From assembly GCF_012934885.1 (NCBI RefSeq), contig NZ_CP051480.1:712010-776009 (forward strand): DNA of 64,000 nucleotides, given 5' to 3'. This DNA is from Mycoplasma phocoeninasale. Lineage in GTDB: Bacteria > Bacillota_I > Bacilli_A > Mycoplasmatales > Metamycoplasmataceae. A program made the translations under genes and the position numbers. The notes below the pieces were generated by a model that saw only the letters and a list, made by a program, of their open reading frames with translations, was not told the origin of the DNA and did no database searches. This document shows positions 52,531-61,656 of this stretch, in pieces (the first letter of the stretch is position 1; each line of letters begins with the position of its first letter).

Positions 52531-52773
52531 CATTGTTGATCCATTAAAATTAGAAAGTACGATAAGATAAAAGGCAATAAAAGATACAAATTCTTTGACT
52601 GTTTCAAAACTTTTACATATAAGATAACCAGATATTTGCATATGTCTTGTATTGCTAAATTCGAAAAATTCATTGATTGTGCTCTAAACAATCCATTATT
52701 AAAAGAATGCCTAAAATATGTTGTATTTCTGTGTCTCACGTTTTTGATTAAAGATATAAATTGTTTTATTTAA
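52531..52773 (+). pseudogene. Relic of a zinc-ribbon (IS1595/ISL3-like) transposase N-terminus
   Basis: Reading frame 1 from 52531 gives HCWSIKIRKYDKIKGNKRY then KFFDCFKTFTYKITRYLHMS and AKFEKFIDCALNNPLLKECL, followed by TAA. This matches the N-terminal zinc ribbon (CxxC...KxGKxxxKQRYxCxxCxKTF) and the following helical part of IS1595/ISL3-type transposases. One zinc-ribbon Cys is lost, there is no start codon (TAA directly upstream), and the whole DDE catalytic domain is missing. No terminal inverted repeats were recognised. Confidence 0.6.
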
Positions 52774-52865
52774 ATTACTAACAAACAACAAAATAATGAA
52801 TTTACTACTGCATTAATTGAAATGAATCAAATCTATTAGAAAATCAAGAAAAAATAATAATAAGG

Positions 52866-53138
52866 ATGGAATTGATAAGCAATCAAAAAACAATATTTTC
52901 TACACATTTAGAAAATATTGTTGGTTCAAATAAAAGCAAATATGTATTTCAACTTACAATTGGTATAACCAAAAATGTTAGTATTGACTTTTGTAGTTAT
53001 AGAAAATCAAATAGTGAAGGATTAAATAATTGTTATAAGAATAAAATTGATAATGCAGGCAACTTTAAAATATTTAATGATGGTGATAAACATATTGTAA
53101 TTTTGCAAAAGAAATTTGTTGCAACAACAATTAAATAA
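52866..53138 (+). CDS. Hypothetical protein in the accessory region
   Basis: This 90-residue frame starts MELISNQKTIFSTHLENIVG after TAAGGATGG. No family is recognised. A short frame at about 53190-53268 has a related peptide (KSIFEIFKGVNSKYIVQYII compared with KTIFSTHLENIVGSNKSKYV), suggesting an internal duplication or decayed repeats. It may be a gene remnant instead of an expressed protein. Confidence 0.35.
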   Translation: MELISNQKTIFSTHLENIVGSNKSKYVFQLTIGITKNVSIDFCSYRKSNSEGLNNCYKNKIDNAGNFKIFNDGDKHIVILQKKFVATTIK

Positions 53139-53406
53139 TTTAAACAGCAATAATCAATACTTTAAGAAAACTATTAACTATTTAAAACAAAAAATGGAAC
53201 TAAATCTATATTCGAAATATTTAAAGGTGTAAATTCTAAATATATTGTTCAATATATTATTGAGTAAAACAATTAATATTAAGCAAGGATGATTTTATGC
53301 AATGAAAAAACTTCTTAAGGAGTATTAAAATCAATTAATATTAATAGTAAAACAACTAATAATCAAAATCAAAATCATAGGAATTCTTTTTAGGGGGTAA
53401 GATAAT

Positions 53407-54390
53407 ATGAGTAAAATAAAACACGGACAATTTTTTACTGAAAAAAATATCTTTAAAAATAATTTAGTGTTTCAAAGTTTCATGGAAAAGAATAATTTGC
53501 TAAATGAAAAAATTTTAGAACCATTTGCCGGAACTAATAATTTGATTTATTTTTTGCAATTAAAAAATAAAAATATTAACTACGAAAGTTACGATATTGA
53601 ACCTCAAAATAGCAAAGTAGTGAAGAATGATAGTATTAATAATTGAAACTATGATAAAGATTTTAAATTAGTAATTACTAATCCACCATACCTTTCTAAA
53701 CACTCTGCTCATAGAATGAAAATTAATGTTGATTTTCATAACTACGATGATCTTTATAAATTATCTCTTGATAGATGTATTAGCAATGTTAGATTCACTG
53801 TTGCTATTATTCCAACTACATTAATTTGTAGTAACCGTAAAGAAGATTTAAAGTTATTGGAAAAATTGATTATTTTTCAACTATTACCAGACAGAAAAAA
53901 TTTCGATGATACTGAACATCCGGTTGCGTTAGCTTATTTTGATAATACTAAAGATGACAATAAAATTAATTTTGATTTATTTGAAAATAATGTATTTGTA
54001 GATGAATACAATAACTTGATTAAAAAGGAATCTGAAATTTTAATTGCAAAGAACAAGAAAAATATTAAGTTCAATGCACAATTTGGAAACATTTGTATTA
54101 ACGCTGGCGATAATACAAAGGATAAAAACAATATAAAATTCTTATCATCAAATTGAATCAAAGCAGAAAAAGTTAAAAATACAGACAGACATAAAGTTAA
54201 AATATTAATTGAAAACACAAACATTTCTGAACAAATAATCGAAGAACTAAATAAGAAAATAAAAGAACTAAGAGACAACAAATGTGATTATTTGTGAGCA
54301 TCTTTTAAAGGTGTTTCAAAAACAGGCCATTTTAGAAAAAGAATTGATTTTAAAACTATCAGAAGAATTATCAATTCTATTGAATTTTAA
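53407..54390 (+). CDS. Adenine-N6 DNA methyltransferase (type II)
   Basis: This 327-residue methyltransferase would protect host DNA by methylating adenine. Motif X is HGQFFT (residues 6-11), SAM-binding motif I is ILEPFAGTNNLI (36-47) and catalytic motif IV is TNPPY (91-95), an order of X-I-IV typical of gamma-class enzymes. TGA Trp codons join three segments (53644, 54154, 54295). AGGGGGTAAG is its ribosome-binding site. It converges on, and overlaps by 4 nt, a minus-strand gene that is probably the cognate nuclease. Confidence 0.85.
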
Positions 54391-55025
54391 TTCTTTTCTC
54401 AATAGCTTTTGATACTATCAATATTAACAATCACAATTTCAGAGTTAATGTTCTTTAAATCACTAATCCTTTTTTCATTGTAATACCTACCATCTAAGCA
54501 AAATCATACTTTTTTAATTGTTTTTTCACCTAATTGTTTTAATTGGTTTATTACATCATAATATTGATTATCTTGGGCGCCACCATTTTCGTTAGTATAT
54601 TTATGGACTATGTAGATCGTTTCACCAGATTTAGTTTTCATTTTAAAGTCAAGTGATTTTAATTCTTTAGGCTTTTTAGCATTATTAGTCTTTATTTCAT
54701 CACCAATTGGATAAAAAGCATTTTTTCCTCATGATTTTAATTTTTCTATTTCAATTCCCATTTTTGAAACTTCCTCTTTTAAAATATTTTCATAAATATT
54801 TTGTCTTTTCGGGTCCTTCATTAGAATAGTTAATAACAATTCATCATCGCTTTTTAACATACTTTCCATTGTTGCGATCACTTCTTTATCAAGAGCAGTT
54901 CTGTCAATTAATTTTATGATTTTATCATAATAATATTTAGGAATACCATTTTCCTTAATTTCTTTTTTATTTTTTTCTCTTTCTGATATTCATATCTCTT
55001 TAATTTTTTTTTCAAATATATCCAT
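54387..55025 (-). CDS. Probable type II restriction endonuclease
   Basis: This 212-residue protein starts MDIFEKKIKEIWISEREK and is intact when TGA is Trp (codons 12, 99, 174 and 209), which hides it under the standard code. The C-terminal half has a nuclease-like core: SLDFKMKTKSGETIYIVHKY (candidate Asp126 and Lys142), TNENGGAQDNQYYDV and VWFCLDGRYYNEK. The TNExGGxQDNQ and LDGxYY patterns are seen in several type II restriction enzymes, as I recall. Tail-to-tail placement with a methyltransferase (4-nt overlap) strongly supports an R-M system. The target sequence is not predictable here. Confidence 0.65.
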
Positions 55026-55687
55026 AGTATACTTTGTCTCCTTTATAGTGTTTTTATTTTATTAACAATCATGTAAATTATACTAAAAAAATTAAAAACA
55101 CCACCAAATAGACCAATGGTGATACAAAAAAACAAGAGGGTATATGATTAAAATTTTAGAAAAATTTAAAAAAATAAATTCTTTTAAAGCTTTAATTGAT
55201 AACAATTTTAATGTTTCTAAATTGACTTAAATGATGTTTGTTTTACTAATAATAAAAAACAAATGAGTACATATAAAAAATTTATGCGAATTTATTAGAG
55301 TCTTTACCATAAGATATCAGAAAATTATGTTTGAAATTATTCTAAACAGAAGATGGATTCACAACAACGAATTAAAAAATTTTTATGTTTCAAATGCAAC
55401 TTTTTATCGAAGCAAAATAAATTATTCTTGGTACTATCATGAATATTTTGTTAAAAGGAAAAAAAATATTTATGAATAAATAATAGTTTTATTAGTTTCA
55501 TATTTTAAATTCATTATTTCTAAATGTGATGTGATGAATATGTCTAATATGAAAAAAGAAATATGTATATACACATCTTGTTTAAAAATCCAATTAATAT
55601 TTTTAAATTATTTCATGCTTTTTGCAAAATTAAATTTGAACTAATAATAAAAATAAAAAATCATTATATAAGTTTGAAGAATAAATA
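55026..55687. other. Intergenic region with gene scraps
   Basis: About 660 nt. A 28-codon frame (55144, MIKILEKFKKINSFKALIDN) with a GAGGGT site ends early, and a 50-codon frame at 55327-55479 is listed separately. CACCA...TGGTG at 55105-55127 is a weak inverted repeat. Nothing else could be supported. Confidence 0.4.
55327..55479 (+). CDS. Short hypothetical frame, possibly a gene fragment
   Basis: Fifty codons starting MFEIILNRRWIHNNELKNFY and including VSNATFYRSKINYSWYYHEY. The stretch NNELKNFYVSNATFYR looks like a helix-turn-helix of the resolvase/transposase or small-terminase type. It uses TGG for Trp, has no good ribosome-binding site and may be a relic. Confidence 0.25.
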   Translation: MFEIILNRRWIHNNELKNFYVSNATFYRSKINYSWYYHEYFVKRKKNIYE

Positions 55688-56983
55688 ATGATATATCCAG
55701 CACCAATAGTTCAAAAATACCAAGAAGACAACAATAAAGTCTATCGTAACGAAGAGCTGGATGTATTCTTAAAACCTATGTATGTTACATTTACTAGGTT
55801 AGGATCTAATACAATCAGCAACGGTTACAACGAATACTTTAAAAATCCACTTTTAAACGAACTTCCGGTATTATGTCAAAGTCGATAGAGATATTAATCG
55901 CAATATTGCCTTTATTGAAATTAAAATTCATGAAAAAATGTTACTTGGATATTCAAAATCATTTAAGATCAACGATAAGGATATTAATTTAGATAATAAT
56001 GGAGTATTATCTAATGGTTATGTGGTATATAAAATCACCAATTTTAAAGATGGACAAAAATTAACTTTGATGATTTAAAAAAAATATCATTGCTCTGCTA
56101 TACAGGAAGAAGAAGAGGCCATGCCAAATACTATTTGGGTTTTGATTTGGAATTTAAATTTTTAGTTTCCAAAAATGATCTAGATTTAGATGATAATATC
56201 TTTAAAAAATCAATATCATCAAGTTCAATCAGTTCAGCAAGTTTTACCATTTTAGATAGTGCTTTAAATACAAATATCAGCAAATTGACTTCATTATCAA
56301 AAATCCATAAATTGGAAACTAAACTTAATTTTTATAAACCGAGAGCTGAATCTACATGAGATAAAGTTTCTACATCAACTACAAAATTATTAACTGAAGA
56401 ACCAGACGAGAACTTTGACTTCGAAAATATTGAAAATAGTAAACCCCCATTAATAGAAGAATTGAAATTCGATGACAAAACTTTTCCGATTCGAAATTTT
56501 CGGATTCATTCTAAATATAATAGTATTTCTAGAACAGAATATTCTTACGATTATTTAATTAATCAATCCTTTGAATATAACAATTTAACTAAACAGTTTG
56601 AAATTAAGGGCAACTTAAACAATCCCGGATTTTATATACCATTAAGTTTTTCAGGAACTATTTTTGGATCTTTAAAAGTGTTACAAAACAATATCCTTAA
56701 TTTCAGAGATTTAAACTTTCAAATTTCAGTGCCAAGACCTTTTTTTCACAGAATTGATGGTTTAATCAAATTGAACATTAATAACATCAACATTACTGAA
56801 GATCAGATGTTTAAATCTCATGAAATATGAAAGGAAATAGAAAAAAACTACCCCTTTAACTTAGGGCCTTTAGGCGGCAAGCTTCTCTTATGGGCAGTTT
56901 TTTTGTATAAATCTTGGATTCGATTAGATATTTCTTTTGAAACTAAATTTTTATCTCTTTTTCAAAGTTCAAATTCCTCATAG
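55688..56983 (+). pseudogene. Frameshifted and 3'-truncated mycoplasma hypothetical gene
   Basis: Three consecutive frames encode one protein: 55688-about 55865 (MIYPAPIVQKYQEDNNKVY...), 55866-about 56066 (RYYVKVDRDINRNIAFIEIK...) and 56066 onward (FDDLKKISLLCYTGRRRGHA...). Two frameshifts are needed. The part at 56600-56780 (FYIPLSFSGTIFGSL ... VPRPFFHRIDGLIKLNINNI) resembles the gene at 61.6-62.8 kb. The last frame runs antisense through the nadE 3' end to 56983, so its natural C-terminus is probably missing. The function of the family is unknown. Confidence 0.6.
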
Positions 56984-57621
56984 CTAAATCCTAATTCAGA
57001 TTCATCGTCTTGATTTTCTAACAAATTAGCTGATGGTTTTTTGTTTATTATTTCGCTTGGAATATTAAGGATTTTTGCTAGAGCATATACATCGCTTTTT
57101 TTAATATTGGCAAATGGCAGAAGGTCGCATCCTCCATCTCCATATTTTGTAAAATATCCTAAATAATATTCATCAAAATTGTCAGTTCCCAAAACAAGGG
57201 TATTTTTATCCTGACTTAATGCATATATTGAGGTCATATATAAACGAGATTTAAGATTTGCTAAACTCGTTTGAGTTTGTATTTCTAAAGTATTCTTTAA
57301 ATCATTGAAATGAGATGTCAAGTCAATTCTTTTAATCGTTTGTTGCAGAGTTTTTTCAAGTAAATTGATATGTTTTTCAGTGTATTTATCTTCCTTAGTT
57401 TTGAAATAATAAAAATTAGCATTATTTGGAAAAGATAATTTTGCAACAGTTGCAAGTACTGCACTGTCAATGCCGCCTGATATTCCTAAAGAAATTCCGT
57501 TAGTTTTTGCTAAACTATTTTTTTGAATCAATCAATTCTTTAATTTATTAATATATGACTGATAAATTTTCGTTTCTTTTTTGGTTAATTCTGGATTATT
57601 AAAATTATTAATTGTTTTCAT
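56848..57621 (-). CDS. nadE: NAD synthetase
   Basis: This 257-residue NH3-dependent enzyme amidates nicotinate adenine dinucleotide, the last step of NAD synthesis. The ATP-pyrophosphatase loop GISGGIDSAVLATVAKL is followed by LVLGTDNFDEYYLGYFTKYG, GDGGCDLLPFANIKKSDVY and the C-terminal HKRSLPPKGP. TGA at 56962 and 57532 is Trp. The stop TAG (56848-56850) lies within the 3' part of the plus-strand pseudogene. Monocistronic. Confidence 0.94.
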
Positions 57622-57775
57622 AAATAAAATTTTAACAATTTTGTTAATATAAATTTTTTTTAAAATAAAAATTGTAGTTTTTGCTAATTATCTAAAAATT
57701 ACAAAAAATATATTTATAATATTCATTAAATATAATATTATATTTACATTCAAGTTTACATTTTAAGGAGAGAAT

Positions 57776-58333
57776 ATGATAAATGTTAATGATTTAAAAT
57801 CGGGAGTTACCTTCCAATTAGAAGGTAATATTTATGTCGTTTTAGAAGCACAACATTCAAAGCAAGGAAGAGGTCAAGCCAACGTTAAAGTTAAGGTTAA
57901 AGACTTAAGAAATGGTTCAACAACAATTAAATCTTTCACTGGTGGTGATAAAGTTGAAAAAGCCATGATTGATAAGGTTAATATGGACTATTTATACAAT
58001 GCAGGAGACAATATTGTTTTAATGGATCAAGAAACCTTTGAACAAATTGAAATCCCGGTTGATAATTTGAAATGAGAACTTAACTTTTTAAAAGAAGGAC
58101 AAAAAGTTATTGTTAGAAAATTTGAAAGTGAAATTCTTGATGTTGAACTTCCAGTAAACGTTAGTTTAAAAGTTATAGAATCTCCTGATGCAGTTAAAGG
58201 AAATACTGCTCAAGCAGCACAAAAAAAAGTAACCCTAGAAACTGGATTTGTAATAGAAACTCCATTATTTATAAAAGAAGGCGAAATTGTAGTTGTTTCA
58301 ACTGAAACAGGCAAATATGTTGGTAGGGCATAA
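57776..58333 (+). CDS. efp: Translation elongation factor P
   Basis: This 185-residue factor relieves ribosome stalling at consecutive prolines. Domain 1 has the exposed loop EAQHSKQGRGQANVKVKVKD, in which the tip residue corresponding to modified Lys-34 is in KQGRG. FKSFTGGDKVEKA and a C-terminal domain ending GKYVGRA are typical. TGA 58073 is Trp. The ribosome-binding site is AAGGAGAG. An Asp23-like gene follows 2 nt later. Confidence 0.95.
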
Positions 58334-58335
58334 TT

Positions 58336-58647
58336 ATGGATTACATTTCGGTCAATACTAAAATGAATTTTGCTTTTAAAGTTGAAGTCGAAGTAATTAA
58401 GGACTCAATTCAAAGCATTTTTAATAACACTGAATATCCAATTAGAATTAGTGATTTAAAAGTAATGTCAAATATTGAACATTCTAATGTAAGTGTTAAT
58501 TTAAATTATAAGATTGGTCAATTTAGTAATTTTTCTTTTCAAACAAAAATGATAATATTTTTAATTGAACAAAAAATTTATTCCCTAATAAACACTAAAC
58601 CAATTAACATTAATTTAGTTTTTGAAGGTGTATTCAATGAAAAATAA
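58336..58647 (+). CDS. Asp23/YqhY-like small protein
   Basis: This 103-residue protein has an alternating strand-helix pattern (SNVSVNLNYKIGQFSNFSFQ ... KIYSLINTKPININLVFEGVF) that fits the Asp23/Gls24 fold with its terminal V-F-x-G block, but identity is weak. In Bacillus the Asp23 protein YqhY is near efp, and the same neighbour here supports the idea. It starts 2 nt after efp and overlaps the next gene by 11 nt. Confidence 0.5.
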   Translation: MDYISVNTKMNFAFKVEVEVIKDSIQSIFNNTEYPIRISDLKVMSNIEHSNVSVNLNYKIGQFSNFSFQTKMIIFLIEQKIYSLINTKPININLVFEGVFNEK

Positions 58648-60505
58648 TAAAAGGTTCGATAATATTGCGGTTGACAATCTCAAAATTAATGCTTTAGCAA
58701 CCATTTTGAATACCAATAATAATCATCCAAATATTATAATTTCATCAGCAAAAATCTTTCATGCTGTGTTTTTCTATCATCTTAAATTTGATATAAATAA
58801 TCCAAATTGAGTAGCAAGAGATCGTTTCATTTTAAGCTCAACACATGGCTCACAACTATACTATTCTATGCTAAAAATGATAGGTTTGATTTCAGAGGAG
58901 CAATTGCGAAATTATGGCAAAAACAATAGTGATTTACCACTAACAATTGAAAAAAGTGAAAAATATGGAATAGATTTTTCGTCAGGATCTTTAGGACAGG
59001 GAGTTGGTGTTGCTGTTGGTTTGGCAATTGCTGAGGCTCACATGTCTAATAAATTTCCCGAGGTTTCACACTTTACATACGTTCTATGTAATGAAAGTGA
59101 TCTGCAGGAAGGCAACGCATATGAAGCATTAGCTTATGCCGGAATAAATGGACTTAATAAATTAATTGTTTTATATAATTCGAATTCAGTTAATGTTAAT
59201 GCAATAGGTAGTAGAAACCAAACTAATAATAAAAAGAAATATGAAGCAATGAATTTTAACTACATTCTTCTCAATGATGCAACAGCAATTTCAATTGCGA
59301 AGGCTATCAAAAAAGCAAAGAATAGTAGCAAGCCTACTTTCATTGAAATTAAAACTGAATTCAATGAAATTAATTTTCTCAGTGAAGGTTCTAAAGAGCA
59401 AAAATTCACTGAAGAAATTTTAGAAAAAATTAAAGAAAAAAGTTTTTTTCAGAAAAATGATTTTTTTGCTGCCTATTCTGAAGTTACTCAAGCATATAAC
59501 GAAAAAATTGCAAAAAACTCAGAAAAGTTTTCACGCTGAAGCGCTTCAAATGAATTGCAGTCCTTTCTGTCTGACGAAATTAAAGAGAATATCAATGATA
59601 TAAGTACTAAAGAAAATATTGATTATGAAGGTGCTACATATTCAATTGTTAATAATTTAGCTAATAACTACGGAAATATTTTTTTATGTAACAATAATGT
59701 TATGTCAACCACTAATAATCATTACTTAAATGGTGTTTTTGAAAAAAATAATTTAAATGGTAGAACAGTTCTGCTTGGCAATCGCGAAATGGCCATGGCA
59801 AATATAGCCTGCGGTCTTGCCCTTCATTCTAATATTCGCCCAATTGTTTTTATTCCATTATCATATGCAACATATGTTTCACTAGCGATAAAAATGGCTG
59901 CCATTAATCAATCGCGAGTTTTATTTGTTTTTATTAATGACCTGGTTTTATCATCTACTGGGCAAATTAATCAACCAATAGAACAACTAATGCTACTTAG
60001 ATCGATTCCCAATCTAGTGACAATGCGACCATTTGACATCAAAGAACTAAAGGGCGCATTTGAATATTATTTAAATAACACCACATTTCCTGCTGCAATT
60101 TTAATTAGTGACAATATTATTCCTAATGTCAAAGAAACATCTAAAAACGAATTTAAAGCAGGAGCATATTACTTACTAAAATCTAGCAATAAATTCACTT
60201 TGCTATCAACAGGATTTGATATTAAGATCATGTACAACATTGCTAAGAAATTAAATCTTTCATTAATCTCTGCATCGAACATGAATAATTTGAAAAAGAT
60301 GAAATATGACCGAAATTATGCCATTTCATTTGAAAGTATGTCAACTAATGGGTGAAAACAATATGCTAAATACAATATTGGAATTGATAATTATGAAGCT
60401 AGTGAAATTCTATCGACTACGCAAAATAAACTAAAAATCGATGAAAAACACATCGAAGCAAAGATTATGAATATTATTAATAAAAATAATAAAAGTGAAA
60501 GCTAA
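58637..60505 (+). CDS. Transketolase-like protein with a degenerate active site
   Basis: This intact 622-residue protein follows the transketolase plan: NNNHPNIIISSAKI, NPNWVARDRFILSSTHGSQ (61-73), SSGSLGQGVGVAVGLAI (115-131), the TPP region, then the pyrimidine-binding half with LGNREMAMANIACGLAL (380-396) and INQPIEQLMLLRSIPNLVTM (444-463). Equivalents of E. coli His26, His66 and Glu411 remain. The Mg/TPP motif GDG is replaced (CNESDLQEG, 151-159), His100 and His261 regions are lost, and the His in HDS and in THQP are Asn. It may be inactive or altered. The start ATG follows AAGG; it overlaps the Asp23-like gene by 11 nt. Confidence 0.75.
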
Positions 60506-60509
60506 AAAC

Positions 60510-61220
60510 CTAAAACTCTACTTGATGGAGTTTTTTTAATTGTGAAATTTCATCAAAAGTTAAGTCTCTAAACTCGCCAATTTTTAAACCCTTATCAGAT
60601 AGAAAAGCAAAAGATTTTCTGTGCAAATTTACCACCCGATTATTCACAAGTGCAAAAAGATTTTTAACGTGATGATTTCGACCTTCTTTTAGAATAACAA
60701 GATATTTATTATCTTTTAAATGTTTAACCACCTGCCTTGAAAATTTACCATTTAATTTCACAAAATTTGAATTAAGATAGTTAATAGAATTCTGTTCTAA
60801 GGGAGATTCTAATTCAGCGATATATTCACGCTTAATTTCAGATGATGGATGTGCGAGCATATTAGCAAAGTCACCATCATTGGTGATAATGATGACACCC
60901 GTAGTATTAAAATCAAGTCTACCAACTGAGTAAGCGTAATCCTTCATTTTAATGTGCTGATATATCGTTTTTCGACCTTGTGGATCATTTAAGCTACAAA
61001 TTGTGTTTTTGGGCTTATTTAGCAACAAATATATATTTTTTTGCTTATTAACTAAGATTTTACCATTAATTTGAATAAGATCCTTTAATGTTACTCTCAT
61101 TCCAATTTTGGCAAGCTCGCCATTTACATATACCTTTCCTTGTTCAACTAATTTTTCCGCTTCGCGACGTGAACAATAACCTAAGAAGCTAATCAATTTT
61201 TGGATTTTTATTTCTTCCAT
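60510..61220 (-). CDS. rluB: rRNA pseudouridine synthase (RluB/RsuA family)
   Basis: This 236-residue enzyme makes a pseudouridine in rRNA. An S4 RNA-binding domain (IQKLISFLGYCSRREAEKLV ... VYVNGELAKIG) is followed by the catalytic block YSVGRLDFNTTGVIIITNDG, with the Asp of GRLD as nucleophile, and LKEGRNHHVKNLFALV. The ribosome-binding site is AGGGAGAAAA. It converges on the transketolase-like gene. Assignment to RluB over RsuA is by similarity pattern only. Confidence 0.88.
   Translation of the reverse strand: MEEIKIQKLISFLGYCSRREAEKLVEQGKVYVNGELAKIGMRVTLKDLIQINGKILVNKQKNIYLLLNKPKNTICSLNDPQGRKTIYQHIKMKDYAYSVGRLDFNTTGVIIITNDGDFANMLAHPSSEIKREYIAELESPLEQNSINYLNSNFVKLNGKFSRQVVKHLKDNKYLVILKEGRNHHVKNLFALVNNRVVNLHRKSFAFLSDKGLKIGEFRDLTFDEISQLKKLHQVEF
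60513..60538 (+). terminator. Terminator after the transketolase-like gene
   Basis: AAACTC / GAGTTT with a 9-nt loop is followed by seven Ts. It overlaps the 3' end of the convergent rluB. Confidence 0.55.
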
Positions 61221-61332
61221 TTTTTCTCCCTGAAACTACTAAAAAATTATTTATATAATAAATACATTTCTTATTGTATCAATATTTACAATATCTAACC
61301 AATATTTATTTAAATATAAGTGGAGGACAAAA

Positions 61333-61656
61333 ATGGATTTAAAAAATATAGATTACATTAAAAAATTAAGTTTACAGCAAAAACGTGATTTTATTACGAA
61401 ATATTGCATGTATGTCAAAATGAAAAATGAAGTTAGTAAAAAAAATAATGATCCAAGTAAAATTAATAAAACATCGCTTGAAATTTTTCTGGATTCAATT
61501 AATAATGATTATAAGAAAATTTTTATTGAGGATTTCATCATTAATAACCCTGATAGTGAATGATATTTAAATAACTGGTCAAAGAATTCATATTATAAAA
61601 AATTACATTTTGTAATTAACCTGTTTTTGAGTTTTGTAAGTGCTATTAGTAAATAA
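61333..61656 (+). CDS. Conserved hypothetical mycoplasma protein
   Basis: This 107-residue, basic, helical protein starts MDLKNIDYIKKLSLQQKRDF and includes SLEIFLDSINNDYKKIFIED. Its layout (short helical start, YCMYVKMKNEV, Trp-rich C-terminus with a final hydrophobic segment) reminds me of small MG284/MPN403-type mycoplasma proteins, but I cannot confirm that. TGA 61561 is Trp. AGTGGAGG provides the ribosome-binding site. It heads a short plus-strand unit, and its end overlaps the next frame by 17 nt. Confidence 0.6.

Noticed and set aside
55105..55127. CACCA...TGGTG hairpin as a terminator
   Set aside because: The stem is only 5 bp, has no T-run on either side, and lies upstream of the restriction-enzyme gene start.
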